Origin: Streptomyces sp. CB01635
GTDB lineage: Bacteria; Actinomycetota; Actinomycetes; Streptomycetales; Streptomycetaceae
DNA: 41,969 nucleotides
NCBI RefSeq assembly: GCF_002803065.1
Contig: NZ_NNBL01000047.1
Span: 1 to 41,969 of the forward strand
Direction: 5' to 3'
In this document: piece after piece, positions 24,125 to 32,353 of the stretch
How positions within the stretch are numbered: position 1 is the stretch's first letter
Layout: each line of letters opens with the position of its first letter
Position numbers and translations under genes: made by a program
Notes under the pieces: generated by a model
The model's database searches: none
The model's input: the letters and a program-made list of their open reading frames with translations, nothing else
What the model was told of the DNA's origin: nothing

Positions 24125-24961
24125 ATGCCACGCCAGCATGACTCCAGCGCACTCGAGTTGGGGCGAGCCGTGTGGCCGGAGATCACCGGCCGGCCGATGG
24201 TACTCGTCCCCGTCGGGGCGACCGAGCAGCACGGTCCGCACCTTCCGCTGAACACCGACACCGTCGTGGCCACCGCGGTGGCGCGTGAGGCCGTCCAGCG
24301 GCTGGCAGACCGGGACCACGCGGAAGGCTCTCCCGATGCGCGGGTGATCCTCGCACCCGCGCTCGCCTTCGGCGCGAGCGGTGAGCACGCCCACTTTCCC
24401 GGTACCGTGTCCATCGGCCACGAGGCCTTGCGCGTGGTGCTGATCGAGACGGTGCGGTCGCTGTCGCTGTGGGCCGGACGGTGCGTGTTCATCAACGGCC
24501 ACGGCGGCAATGTGGCCACCCTCGACGGGGCTGTGGCGCAGCTGCGTGCCGAGGGGCACGACATCGCCTGGCTCGGCTGCGTTGTCCACGGCGGGGACGC
24601 ACACGCCGGGCGCACCGAGACGTCGCTCATGCTCCACCTGGCTCCCGATGACGTGCGGCTCGATGCCGCCGCAGCCGGCGAAACACGCCCGATCGCTGAA
24701 CTCATGCCGGAGTTGGCGGCGCGTGGCGTCCGGGCCGTCGCGCCGAACGGTGTCCTCGGCGATCCCAGCGGGGCAAGTGCGCAGGAGGGCCGCGTTCTGC
24801 TGCGCAACCTGGTGGACACCGCCGTCCGGCGGATTCAGGCATGGCGGCCGGATCCGCGCGGGCGGCTCGGCGAGCCCTCCGCGCCCTCCCCGCCGCCGGC
24901 GGACCGGCGGACGGTTGCGGAGCACAGAGCGCCGACGGCCTCCGACCGCTCACGCCCCTGA
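24125..24961 (+). CDS. mftE: Mycofactocin precursor peptidase, creatininase family
   Basis: The 278-residue metallopeptidase of the creatininase/amidohydrolase family cuts the modified Val-Tyr dipeptide from MftA. Metal ligands are in GATEQHGPHLPLNTDT (Glu and His, about residues 34-49) and in INGHGGNVATLDG; GDAHAGRTETSLML is the second conserved metal/active-site block. It starts 1 bp after the mftD stop. The C-terminal 30 residues are rich in Pro, Arg and Ala and probably disordered. A gap of 130 bp separates it from mftF. Confidence 0.95.
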   Translation: MPRQHDSSALELGRAVWPEITGRPMVLVPVGATEQHGPHLPLNTDTVVATAVAREAVQRLADRDHAEGSPDARVILAPALAFGASGEHAHFPGTVSIGHEALRVVLIETVRSLSLWAGRCVFINGHGGNVATLDGAVAQLRAEGHDIAWLGCVVHGGDAHAGRTETSLMLHLAPDDVRLDAAAAGETRPIAELMPELAARGVRAVAPNGVLGDPSGASAQEGRVLLRNLVDTAVRRIQAWRPDPRGRLGEPSAPSPPPADRRTVAEHRAPTASDRSRP

Positions 24962-25091
24962 CGCGCCGCCCCGCCGGACGCCTCCGCTCATTCTTGTCAC
25001 TACTTGGCGGAGACATCCCGGCAGCCCGCAACGCGCACCGTCACGCAAACCTGTGCCGCCAGAACTCCTCCGCTCGAGAACGGCCATTCAC

Positions 25092-26513
25092 ATGACCCTC
25101 CCCAACGGCTTCATAGTCACTCTCGACCGCGGCACCCGGGTGCTCGACGACGGCCGGGCGCTGCTGGGCGGACAGCCCACCCGGCTGCTGCGACTCACTC
25201 CCCGGGCCACAGCGCTGCTGTCCGGCCGCAGCCTGCGGGTGCGGAACGCGGCGAGTGCCCTTCTGGCGGACCGCCTGCTGGCGAACGGCATGGCCCATCC
25301 GCTCCTTACCGCACTGTCCGACGCCGCCGTCACGGCGGAAGGCGAGTCCTCGTGCACCTACGTCATCCCGGTGCGGGACCGGTGCAGGCAACTGGCGCGA
25401 CTGCTCGCCTGCCTACCGTCCGGCAGCCCGGTCATCGTTGTCGACGACGCCTCCCTGGCCCCGGAACGGGTAGCCACCGTGGCTGCCGAACACGGTGCCC
25501 GGCTGCTGCAGTTGCCGGTCAACGTCGGCCCAGCCGCTGCGCGCAACGCCGGCCTGCGCCAGGTGACCACCTCGCATGTCGCCTTCGTGGACTCCGACAT
25601 GGTGCTGCCGCGTGAGACAGTGCCCGCACTGCTGCGGCACTTCGCCGACCCGTCCGTCGCCATGGCGGTCCCCCGTATCGGAGCAATGAACACAGACTCC
25701 TCCGGAAGCTGGATCAGTCGATACGAGCACGTCCGCTCCTCCCTCGACCTGGGCAGGCATCCCGCGTCGGTGCGTCCCGGCAGTCCCGTCTCGTGGGTGC
25801 CCAGTGCCTGCATCGTGGCACGCGTCGACGTGCTGCTGGCAGCAGGCGGCTTCGACGAGTCCCTGCGCGTCGGGGAGGACGTCGATCTGTGCTGGCGGCT
25901 GGTCGAGACCGGGCGGCGCATCCGCTACGAACCCGCCGTGCACGCCGACCATGAGCACCGGGCGCAGCTCGTCGCATGGTTCCGGCGCAAGATCGACTAC
26001 GGTACCGGCGCTCATCCACTTGCCGTCCGCCACCCCCAGGACACCGCCACGGCCGTGCTCGCTCCGTGGAGCGCAGCCCTGCTGGTCGCGGTCGCCGCAC
26101 AGCGCCGCTGGTCCCTGCCGGTGGCCACCGCCCTGTGGACCACCGCGACTCTGCGCATCGCGCGCACCCTCCACGGCACCGCGCACCCCGTGAGTGAGGC
26201 CGCCCGCCTGACCGCCGGTGGAGCCGTCAACGCCCTTGCCCAGGGCGGAGCCCTGCTCACCCGGCACTGGTGGCCCGCCACCGCGGTCGGATGCCTGATC
26301 TCCCGCCGGGTCCGCCGCGCCGCCGCGGTGGCGGCCGTTGCCGACATGGCCCTGGAGTACGGGAGCCACAGCACCAGCGGACTCGGCCCCCTGCGTTACG
26401 CTGCCGCCCGCCGCCTTGACGACCTCGCCTACGGCGCAGGGGTGTGGCTCTCCGCCGTCAGGGGCCGATCCACGGCCGCTCTCCGTCTCCGCATCGCCAC
26501 GCGGTCCCGCTGA
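25092..26513 (+). CDS. mftF: Mycofactocin glycosyltransferase
   Basis: The 473-residue family-2 glycosyltransferase is expected to add glucose units to the mycofactocin headgroup. The GT-A core runs from about residue 90 (CTYVIPVRDRCRQL) through VIVVDDAS, VGPAAARNAGL, the metal-binding FVDSD and the acceptor-site GGFDESLRVGEDVDLCWRL. The C-terminal third is hydrophobic (about residues 315-420) and likely membrane-associated. I chose the ATG at 25092; the frame extends far upstream but that part overlaps mftE in another frame. No strong ribosome-binding site precedes it. It is the last gene of the operon; no mftM-like methyltransferase gene is present here. Confidence 0.93.
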   Translation: MTLPNGFIVTLDRGTRVLDDGRALLGGQPTRLLRLTPRATALLSGRSLRVRNAASALLADRLLANGMAHPLLTALSDAAVTAEGESSCTYVIPVRDRCRQLARLLACLPSGSPVIVVDDASLAPERVATVAAEHGARLLQLPVNVGPAAARNAGLRQVTTSHVAFVDSDMVLPRETVPALLRHFADPSVAMAVPRIGAMNTDSSGSWISRYEHVRSSLDLGRHPASVRPGSPVSWVPSACIVARVDVLLAAGGFDESLRVGEDVDLCWRLVETGRRIRYEPAVHADHEHRAQLVAWFRRKIDYGTGAHPLAVRHPQDTATAVLAPWSAALLVAVAAQRRWSLPVATALWTTATLRIARTLHGTAHPVSEAARLTAGGAVNALAQGGALLTRHWWPATAVGCLISRRVRRAAAVAAVADMALEYGSHSTSGLGPLRYAAARRLDDLAYGAGVWLSAVRGRSTAALRLRIATRSR

Positions 26514-26523
26514 TCGAGACGTT

Positions 26524-26550
26524 GCCCCCTCCCGCACGCCGGCCGGGGGC
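26524..26550. terminator. Possible terminator between mftF and the convergent dehydratase gene
   Basis: GCCCCC (26524-26529) and GGGGGC (26545-26550) can pair across a 15-nt loop in the 146-bp convergent gap, 10 bp after the mftF stop. The stem is short. Confidence 0.35.
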
Positions 26551-26659
26551 GGCTGTGGCCAGCGCGGTCAGGGCCAAAGGCCGCGCAGAAGTACGTCCGG
26601 AAGAGGATCCGCCGCCCTTCCTGAGAATCTCCCGGGCCTCCGGCCGACACAGACCGCCG

Positions 26660-27856
26660 CTATCCCGCGCGCAGGGCCCCGACCCCACGGACCTGCCAGC
26701 TGTGGCGGGCCTTGGGTGCAATGGCCGTGGAGGCGCCAGGGGCTTGCGGGCGCTGGAGGTATCCCTCACGGACGACGCTGCGTTCTACGAAGGCGTCCTG
26801 CGTCCAGGGAATGAACTCGATCAGCGGCGGGGCGGCCGACAGGCCGACGCCGACAAGGTGCTGGTGGAGCTGCATCATGTCGCCGGCATGCGGTGCGACG
26901 CGCAGGCCGCGCGCTGCGGCAAGTCCGGCCACCTGCAGCCACTCGGTCACACCGCCGAGCCGGGTGGCGTCGGGCTGGACGACGCGGATCGCGTCGTGGC
27001 TGATGAAACTGTTGAACTGCTGGTAGCTGTAGATGCTTTCACCGGCGGCGATGTCGAGGCCTGTCGACCGCTGGACGGTGACATGGCCGCTGAGGTCGTC
27101 GGCGTGGAGCGGTTCCTCGACCCAGTCCATGCGAGTTTCCTCGAGGACGGGCATGATCCGGCACGCGGTCGACAGGTCCCACCGCTGATTGGCGTCGCAC
27201 ATCAGGGTCGCATCGTCGCCGAGTGCCGAGCGTACGGCTCGGACCCGGGCGGCGTCCTCGCGCCAGTCCGGCTTGCCGACCTTGACCTTCACCCGGCGCC
27301 AACCCTGGTCGATGAGGCCGGTCAGTCCGCGTACGAGGTCATCGACGGGGGAGTTGAGCCAGCCGGCGTCGGTGTTGTACGCCTCGATGGGGTCGGCAGA
27401 TCCGCCGAGGAGACGCCACAGGGGGACGCCGGCGCGCTGTGCGGCGAGGTCCCAGAGCGCGATGTCGACCATGCCAAGGGCCATGTGTACGGGGCCGGCG
27501 CGTCCTATCCAGTGGGTCGGCAGCCAGTACAGGCGGTTCCAGGTGCCAAGGATGTCTTCACTGGAGGCACCGAGCAGGCTGGTGGCGTAGTAGTCGTCGA
27601 TGACGGAGCACAAAAGTTCCGGAGCGGTGTGAACGCCGGAGATGCCGGTGCCGACCAGGCCGTCGCGGGTGCGGATCTCGACGACCGGCACCGTCCAGTG
27701 GTCCATGGCCGCGGTGGCGTCCGCGATGGGGCGGGTCAGTGGCACGGCGAGCGCGTACGTCTCCACCGAGACGATCTCGGCGGCCTCGTCACCGTGGACC
27801 AGGTCGCTGAGGGTGGGCGACAGCACACCGAGCACCTGCGGAGCAGCATCGGGCAT
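26660..27856 (-). CDS. Enolase-superfamily sugar-acid dehydratase (mandelate racemase group)
   Basis: The 398-residue enzyme has the two-domain enolase-superfamily layout. The KxK motif of the mandelate-racemase subgroup is Lys190/Lys192 (RRVKVKVGK), metal ligands are Asp221 (DANQRW), Glu247 (WVEEPL) and Glu273 (AAGES), and the His/Asp pair is Asp296 (QPDATRLGG) with His323 (APHAG). This subgroup includes dehydratases of fuconate, rhamnonate, galactonate and galactarate. I chose the ATG at 27856 with AAGGAGAAG before it rather than the further upstream ATG. With the fucosidase, aldose dehydrogenase and lactonase across the divergent region, L-fuconate to 2-keto-3-deoxy-L-fuconate is the likeliest reaction. 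Well-characterised fuconate dehydratases are somewhat longer, so the specificity is inference. Confidence 0.88.
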   Translation of the reverse strand: MPDAAPQVLGVLSPTLSDLVHGDEAAEIVSVETYALAVPLTRPIADATAAMDHWTVPVVEIRTRDGLVGTGISGVHTAPELLCSVIDDYYATSLLGASSEDILGTWNRLYWLPTHWIGRAGPVHMALGMVDIALWDLAAQRAGVPLWRLLGGSADPIEAYNTDAGWLNSPVDDLVRGLTGLIDQGWRRVKVKVGKPDWREDAARVRAVRSALGDDATLMCDANQRWDLSTACRIMPVLEETRMDWVEEPLHADDLSGHVTVQRSTGLDIAAGESIYSYQQFNSFISHDAIRVVQPDATRLGGVTEWLQVAGLAAARGLRVAPHAGDMMQLHQHLVGVGLSAAPPLIEFIPWTQDAFVERSVVREGYLQRPQAPGASTAIAPKARHSWQVRGVGALRAG

Positions 27857-28059
27857 GAGGTGTTCTTCTCCTTCACTACGTATCTGAGCCGGCCCCGCCG
27901 CCCCGCAGCGTCCACCCGTGGCTTCGGGAGGCACCGGGGACGATGGTGGACACACGCGCTTTCCGGCGGTCCGGCGGCCCGTTCATTGCAGCCAGCACCC
28001 ACCTCACCGGGCAATAGTGGATCGCGGATGGCGGCCATCCGTGATCCGAGGGATGCCCG

Positions 28060-28992
28060 TCACCCGCTCGGCGGGACCGGAATAGTGCCCTTGGGCGGTG
28101 GCGCCGCCGCCACCAGGTCGATGAACGTCCTGGTGGCACGCGGAAGCGGCCGTTCGCTGTGCCACCAGATTCCGACGTCGCGGTGGCGATGCAGGTCGCG
28201 GATCGGACGATGCTCGAGCCCGTCCTGCCGGACCATCGACGCGGCAAGCAGGTTGACGACACCGACACCGAGCCCGGCCCGGACCATGGCGGCAAGCGTG
28301 GTGGGCTGTTGTGACACCTGCCCCATCGGCACCTCCACGTAGCTGGCGTGGAGCGCGGCCTCGGCCTCGTAGCCGAGATAGTTGTCGAGCAGGGGGTTTC
28401 CGATGGTGATGACCCGATGGGCGGCCACCTGTTCCAGCGCGACGGATTCCTCGGCCAGCAAGGGATGGCCGGTGGGAAGGAGGGCCACGAACGGCTCTCG
28501 CCACAGCGGGAGACAGGTCAGCGCCCGGTCGACGGGTTCGGGGCGCAGCGGCCGCAGCGCGACGGTGACGCGCCGGTCGGTCAGCGCGGTCTCGGTGGAC
28601 TGGACGTCACCGTCGAAGATGCCGACCTCAAGTTCCGGATGATCCCTGTGCAGCTGCCGCACGATGGCCGGCAGGAAGGCGTCGCTCGCGCTGGCGAAGC
28701 TGGCGACCTTGAGCAGGCCGGTCAGCGGATCCCGGCCGTGGCGATGGCCGGTGAGATCGTCGACCGCGGCGAGCACCGCCCTGGCCTTGGGCAGCAGGGC
28801 ACGTCCGTCCTCGGTCAGCGCGAGCGGCCGGATCCGGCGTTCGATCAGTGTGCAGCCCAGCGCCCGTTCGAGGTTGGCCACGTGTGCGGAGACGCGCGGC
28901 TGTGAGAGAGGTATGGCTTCGGCAGCCCTGGCGAAGCTGCCGGTGTCGACGACGTCGAGCCAGGTCTTCAGCCAGACCAGCTCTATCCCCAT
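28060..28992 (-). CDS. LysR-family transcriptional regulator
   Basis: The 310-residue LysR-type regulator has an N-terminal winged helix (about residues 5-63: TWLDVVDTGSFARAAEAIPLSQPRVSAHVANLERALG) and a C-terminal periplasmic-binding-like co-inducer domain. The start is ATG at 28992, 13 bp after the ROK gene stop, so the two regulators are likely co-transcribed. The dehydratase gene follows 203 bp downstream on the same strand and may be its target. LysR proteins usually activate when an intermediate such as a sugar acid binds. The effector here is unknown. The SQPRVSAHV recognition helix is typical. Confidence 0.9.
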   Translation of the reverse strand: MGIELVWLKTWLDVVDTGSFARAAEAIPLSQPRVSAHVANLERALGCTLIERRIRPLALTEDGRALLPKARAVLAAVDDLTGHRHGRDPLTGLLKVASFASASDAFLPAIVRQLHRDHPELEVGIFDGDVQSTETALTDRRVTVALRPLRPEPVDRALTCLPLWREPFVALLPTGHPLLAEESVALEQVAAHRVITIGNPLLDNYLGYEAEAALHASYVEVPMGQVSQQPTTLAAMVRAGLGVGVVNLLAASMVRQDGLEHRPIRDLHRHRDVGIWWHSERPLPRATRTFIDLVAAAPPPKGTIPVPPSG

Positions 28993-29005
28993 GGCGATCT
29001 CCGAA

Positions 29006-30235
29006 TCAGGACTGCGCGGCCAGTTTCCCTTCCACCAGCGCCTGGATCGCCGAGGCCGCCGAGCCGCGCGCCCAGTCCTCAAAGGTGTGGGACTTCGCGA
29101 CGATAGTGCAGTCGCCCGCCGAACCGAACGCGTGCGCCTCGAAGGCTTCGCGCAGCCGGACGCCGAAGAGGTCGTAGTTGGTGACGGATTCACCGGCCAC
29201 GAGAATGCTGCCGGGGCCGACCAGGTTCGCCACGGTGGCCAGCGCGAGCCCGAGCACGGATCCGGCGCGCTCGAACGCGCCGCGGGCCTCGGCGTCGCCG
29301 TCGCGCGCCAATGCGACGGCCTCCCTCATGGTGAGCAGCGGGTCCTGCTTGGCCGCGCGGATGGCCTGGATGATGGCGCTCGACGAGGCGACGGTCTCGA
29401 CGCAGCCGTGCCGTCCGCACGTGCACAGCAGGTCACTTGGGCCGAGCGGCAGGTGTCCGATCTCGCCGGCCACCCCGTGATCACCCGCGACGACGTCTCC
29501 GTTGACGTACAGACCGCAGCCGATGCCGGCGCCGATGGTCAGGATGGCGAACGAGTTCGTGTCGACGCCGATGCCGAACCACTCCTCTGCGATCGACAGC
29601 GCCCGGACGTCGTTGTCGACGTACACCGGCAGACCATGGCGTTCGTGGATAAGTTCGCGCAGCGGCACGTCCCGCCAGTTGAGCCGCGGTGATGTGCGCA
29701 CGATCCCCAAGGCGCTGTCGACCTCGCCGGACACCGCCACTCCGGCGCCGAGGACTCGCTCGGCGTCCGGGCCGAGTTCGGCGAGCAGTGCGTCGATCAT
29801 GGTGGCGACGCTGTCGGCGACGGCCGCCGGCACCGTGCTGGCGAGCGGACGGTGGATTGACTGCAGCACTTCGGCACGGAGGGTGGTGGCGACGCCGAAG
29901 ATCTCGTCGACGCGCACCGTGATCCCGATCGCCAGCGCCGCTTGCGCCTGCACGCTGAGCGGCTGTACGGGGCGGCCGGGCGCTGCTGAACGGCGGTGGT
30001 CGTGGGCGGAGATGAGGCCCTGTTCGGTGAGGCGGGCGACCGCCTTGGTGACTGCGGTCTGCGACAGTCCGGTCCGCTGGGCGACCTCGATCCGCGGAAT
30101 CGGGCCGCGCTTCAGGATCTCGGTCAGGACCGTCGTCACAGCAGGCGCTGTGGGCAGCCTGCCCCACTCGAGGCCCGACGCGACAGGGGCGCCGTCCGTC
30201 GAGCCGTCGTCGCGAGCTGCTCGCGCATCGCTCAT
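29006..30235 (-). CDS. ROK-family repressor
   Basis: The 409-residue protein has an N-terminal winged helix (about residues 38-90, PRIEVAQRTGLSQTAVTKAVARLTEQGLI) joined to a ROK sugar-binding/kinase-fold domain. The GHLPLGPSDLLCTCGRHGCVET segment carries the zinc-binding CxCGxxGC motif and the GEIGH signature precedes it. Having both a DNA-binding head and the ROK body marks it as a NagC/XylR-type regulator rather than a sugar kinase. GGGGAGAG precedes the ATG at 30235. It is divergent from the transporter operon with 194 bp between, so it probably represses that operon until a free sugar, perhaps fucose or galactose, binds. Confidence 0.93.
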   Translation of the reverse strand: MSDARAARDDGSTDGAPVASGLEWGRLPTAPAVTTVLTEILKRGPIPRIEVAQRTGLSQTAVTKAVARLTEQGLISAHDHRRSAAPGRPVQPLSVQAQAALAIGITVRVDEIFGVATTLRAEVLQSIHRPLASTVPAAVADSVATMIDALLAELGPDAERVLGAGVAVSGEVDSALGIVRTSPRLNWRDVPLRELIHERHGLPVYVDNDVRALSIAEEWFGIGVDTNSFAILTIGAGIGCGLYVNGDVVAGDHGVAGEIGHLPLGPSDLLCTCGRHGCVETVASSSAIIQAIRAAKQDPLLTMREAVALARDGDAEARGAFERAGSVLGLALATVANLVGPGSILVAGESVTNYDLFGVRLREAFEAHAFGSAGDCTIVAKSHTFEDWARGSAASAIQALVEGKLAAQS

Positions 30236-30340
30236 GTCTCTCCCCGCTTTCCGCTACGGCAACGGTCTGCTGCCGACCATCTTCATTTCCTTCGCCATGT
30301 AAGGCAACCGTATCTGCCCAGGATGGTGCTGATGGATTAC

Positions 30341-30369
30341 TGGACAACGAAATGTATTGAACTTATGGT
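30341..30369 (+). promoter_or_regulatory. Candidate promoter of the oligosaccharide transport and degradation operon
   Basis: TGGACA (30341-30346) and TATGGT (30364-30369) are separated by exactly 17 nt in the divergent ROK/permease region, with the permease start 60 bp downstream. I found no convincing palindrome for ROK binding next to it. Confidence 0.5.
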
Positions 30370-30429
30370 CGCCTCACGCTGGCGAGCTGCCGGTGCGCTG
30401 CCGAAGTGCGGCTGCTCAAGGGAGACTTC

Positions 30430-31371
30430 ATGGCAACGATGCTGAGGACCCGGCCGGGGAGGCGTGAACATGCCCTCCGCAAGGGCCAGTTGCGCAACCC
30501 GGCGCATCGCAACGACTGGCGGCTCGCGCTGCTGCTGATCGCACCGGCCGTGCTGGGCTTCGCGGTGTTTGCCGTCTATCCGACGCTGCGGGGCGTCTAC
30601 CTCAGCTTCACGGACTTCAAGATCCTGACTCCGCCGGTCTGGACCGGCCTCGACAACATCAGGACGCTGATCGGTGACGAGAAGTTCTGGCACTCCCTGC
30701 GCGTGACGCTGTACTTCGTCGTCCTCTCCGTCGGGATAGGCCTCACCGTCTCGCTGATCACCGCCGTCGTACTGCACCGACTGACCAAGTCGACGGTGGT
30801 CCGAGGCCTGGTCATCCTGCCGTTCCTCATCTCCGGAGTGGTCGCAGGCCTGGTGTGGCAGTGGATGCTCGATCCACAGCTCGGGATCGTCAACGTGCTG
30901 ATCGAGAAGATCACGGGCTCGCCGATCGAGTTCCTCGGCTCACAGACGTGGGCCATCCCCTCGGTGGCCCTGATCAGCGTGTGGAAGTCCATGGGCTACA
31001 GCACCGTACTGATCGTCGCAGGCCTGCAGACCATCTCGCCCGACGTCTACGAGGCGGGCCGGCTGGACGGCGCGAGCGAGATCCAGATGTTCTGGCGGCT
31101 GACCCTGCCGCTGCTGCGGCCGATCATGGCGATGGTCGTCGTCCTCAGCGTCATCAGTTCGTTCCAGGTGTTCGACATCGTCGCGGTCACCACCAAGGGC
31201 GGCCCGGCCGACGCGACGAACGTGCTGCAGATGTACATCTACGACAAGGCGTTCGGCCAGTTCGACTTCGGCTACGCGGCCACGATGTCGCTCGCCCTCT
31301 TCGCGATGCTCATCACCATCACCTTCCTCCAGATGCGCCTGCTGCGCGCCGACGAATCCGACACGAAGTGA
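30430..31371 (+). CDS. Sugar ABC transporter permease 1 (CUT1, MalF-like)
   Basis: The 313-residue inner-membrane permease has about six transmembrane helices, the first at about residues 32-52 (LALLLIAPAVLGFAVFAVYP). The cytoplasmic EAA loop that contacts the ATPase is EAGRLDGASEIQMFWRLTLPLLRP at about residues 208-231. AAGGGAGAC precedes the ATG at 30430. It is the first gene of an operon with a second permease and a binding protein. No ATPase gene is in the window; Streptomyces CUT1 transporters generally share the MsiK ATPase. The binding-protein gene lies third rather than first, which is unusual in this family. Confidence 0.94.
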   Translation: MATMLRTRPGRREHALRKGQLRNPAHRNDWRLALLLIAPAVLGFAVFAVYPTLRGVYLSFTDFKILTPPVWTGLDNIRTLIGDEKFWHSLRVTLYFVVLSVGIGLTVSLITAVVLHRLTKSTVVRGLVILPFLISGVVAGLVWQWMLDPQLGIVNVLIEKITGSPIEFLGSQTWAIPSVALISVWKSMGYSTVLIVAGLQTISPDVYEAGRLDGASEIQMFWRLTLPLLRPIMAMVVVLSVISSFQVFDIVAVTTKGGPADATNVLQMYIYDKAFGQFDFGYAATMSLALFAMLITITFLQMRLLRADESDTK

Positions 31372-31379
31372 GGCCGGCC

Positions 31380-32324
31380 ATGACCGCCACAGCCGTCATC
31401 GCTCCAGAAGTCCAGGTGCCAAAGGATCCCGTGGCGCCCCGACGCCGACAGCGTCCACCGGTGGGCAGGGCCGTCGCCTGGATCTACATCACCGGATTCC
31501 TGCTGGTGACCATCTTTCCGTTCTACTGGATCCTGCGGACCGCGCTGTCGGACAACCACGCGCTGAGCAGCGCCCCGTCCTCCCTGCTGCCGACCGGCTT
31601 CTCGCTCAACGCCTTCGAGCGCGTCTTCGGCACGACCGATCAGACCGCGGCAATCGCGCAGGGCGGCTCGGGTGCCTCCCTCGACATCCCGCTCTTCCTG
31701 CGCAACTCGGTGATCTACGCGGGCCTGCTCACCGTCTGTGTGGTCACCTTCTCCGCCTTCGCCGCCTACGCCTTCGCACGGCTGCAATGGCGAGGACGCA
31801 ACGTCGTCTTCTCCATCCTGCTCGCCGGCTTGATGGTGCCCGGCATTCTGATGCTGCTGCCCAACTTCGTGCTGATCAACGACCTCGGTCTGATCAACAC
31901 CTTCGCCGGACTCATCCTGCCCGGTGCTCTGTTCTCCGCCTTCAACATCTTCTTCCTCCGCCAGTTCATGCTCGGGTTGAGCGGGGAAGTGGAAGAGGCC
32001 GCGGTCATCGACGGCGCCGGCCCTCTGAGAATCATGTTCCGCATCACTTTCCCGATGACATCGGGGCCGCTCACCACGCTGGCCATCCTCACCTTCATTG
32101 GGGCCTGGAACGACTACTTCTGGCCTCTGCTCGTCGCCAACAACGAGCAGGTCAGGCCGCTCACACTGGCGCTCGGCGTGTTCCAGCAGGCGTCCCCGAC
32201 GTCACAGCCCGACTTCTCCGGCCTGATGGCCGCGACGTTGGTCGCGGCGATTCCCATGCTGCTGCTCTTCGTCGCTTTCGGTAAGCGGATCGTCAACTCC
32301 ATCGGCTTCAGCGGGATCAAGTGA
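31380..32324 (+). CDS. Sugar ABC transporter permease 2 (CUT1, MalG-like)
   Basis: The 314-residue permease partners the preceding gene, from which it is separated by 8 bp. It has a cytoplasmic N-terminus of about 25 residues, a first helix IYITGFLLVTIFPFYWIL, and the EAA loop EEAAVIDGAGPLRIMFRITFP at about residues 205-225. The C-terminus (FVAFGKRIVNSIGFSGIK) is typical of MalG-type subunits, which end in a region near the ATPase. I chose the ATG at 31380; the upstream open frame lies inside the first permease. Confidence 0.94.
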   Translation: MTATAVIAPEVQVPKDPVAPRRRQRPPVGRAVAWIYITGFLLVTIFPFYWILRTALSDNHALSSAPSSLLPTGFSLNAFERVFGTTDQTAAIAQGGSGASLDIPLFLRNSVIYAGLLTVCVVTFSAFAAYAFARLQWRGRNVVFSILLAGLMVPGILMLLPNFVLINDLGLINTFAGLILPGALFSAFNIFFLRQFMLGLSGEVEEAAVIDGAGPLRIMFRITFPMTSGPLTTLAILTFIGAWNDYFWPLLVANNEQVRPLTLALGVFQQASPTSQPDFSGLMAATLVAAIPMLLLFVAFGKRIVNSIGFSGIK

Positions 32325-32353
32325 CCCCGCCCGACACCCACTTGAGGCAATCC

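Noticed and set aside
23179..24819. Minus-strand 546-codon frame opposite mftD/mftE
   Set aside because: Antisense shadow of two well-recognised genes.
24510..25091. N-terminal 194-codon extension of MftF
   Set aside because: It overlaps mftE in another frame and has no glycosyltransferase sequence.
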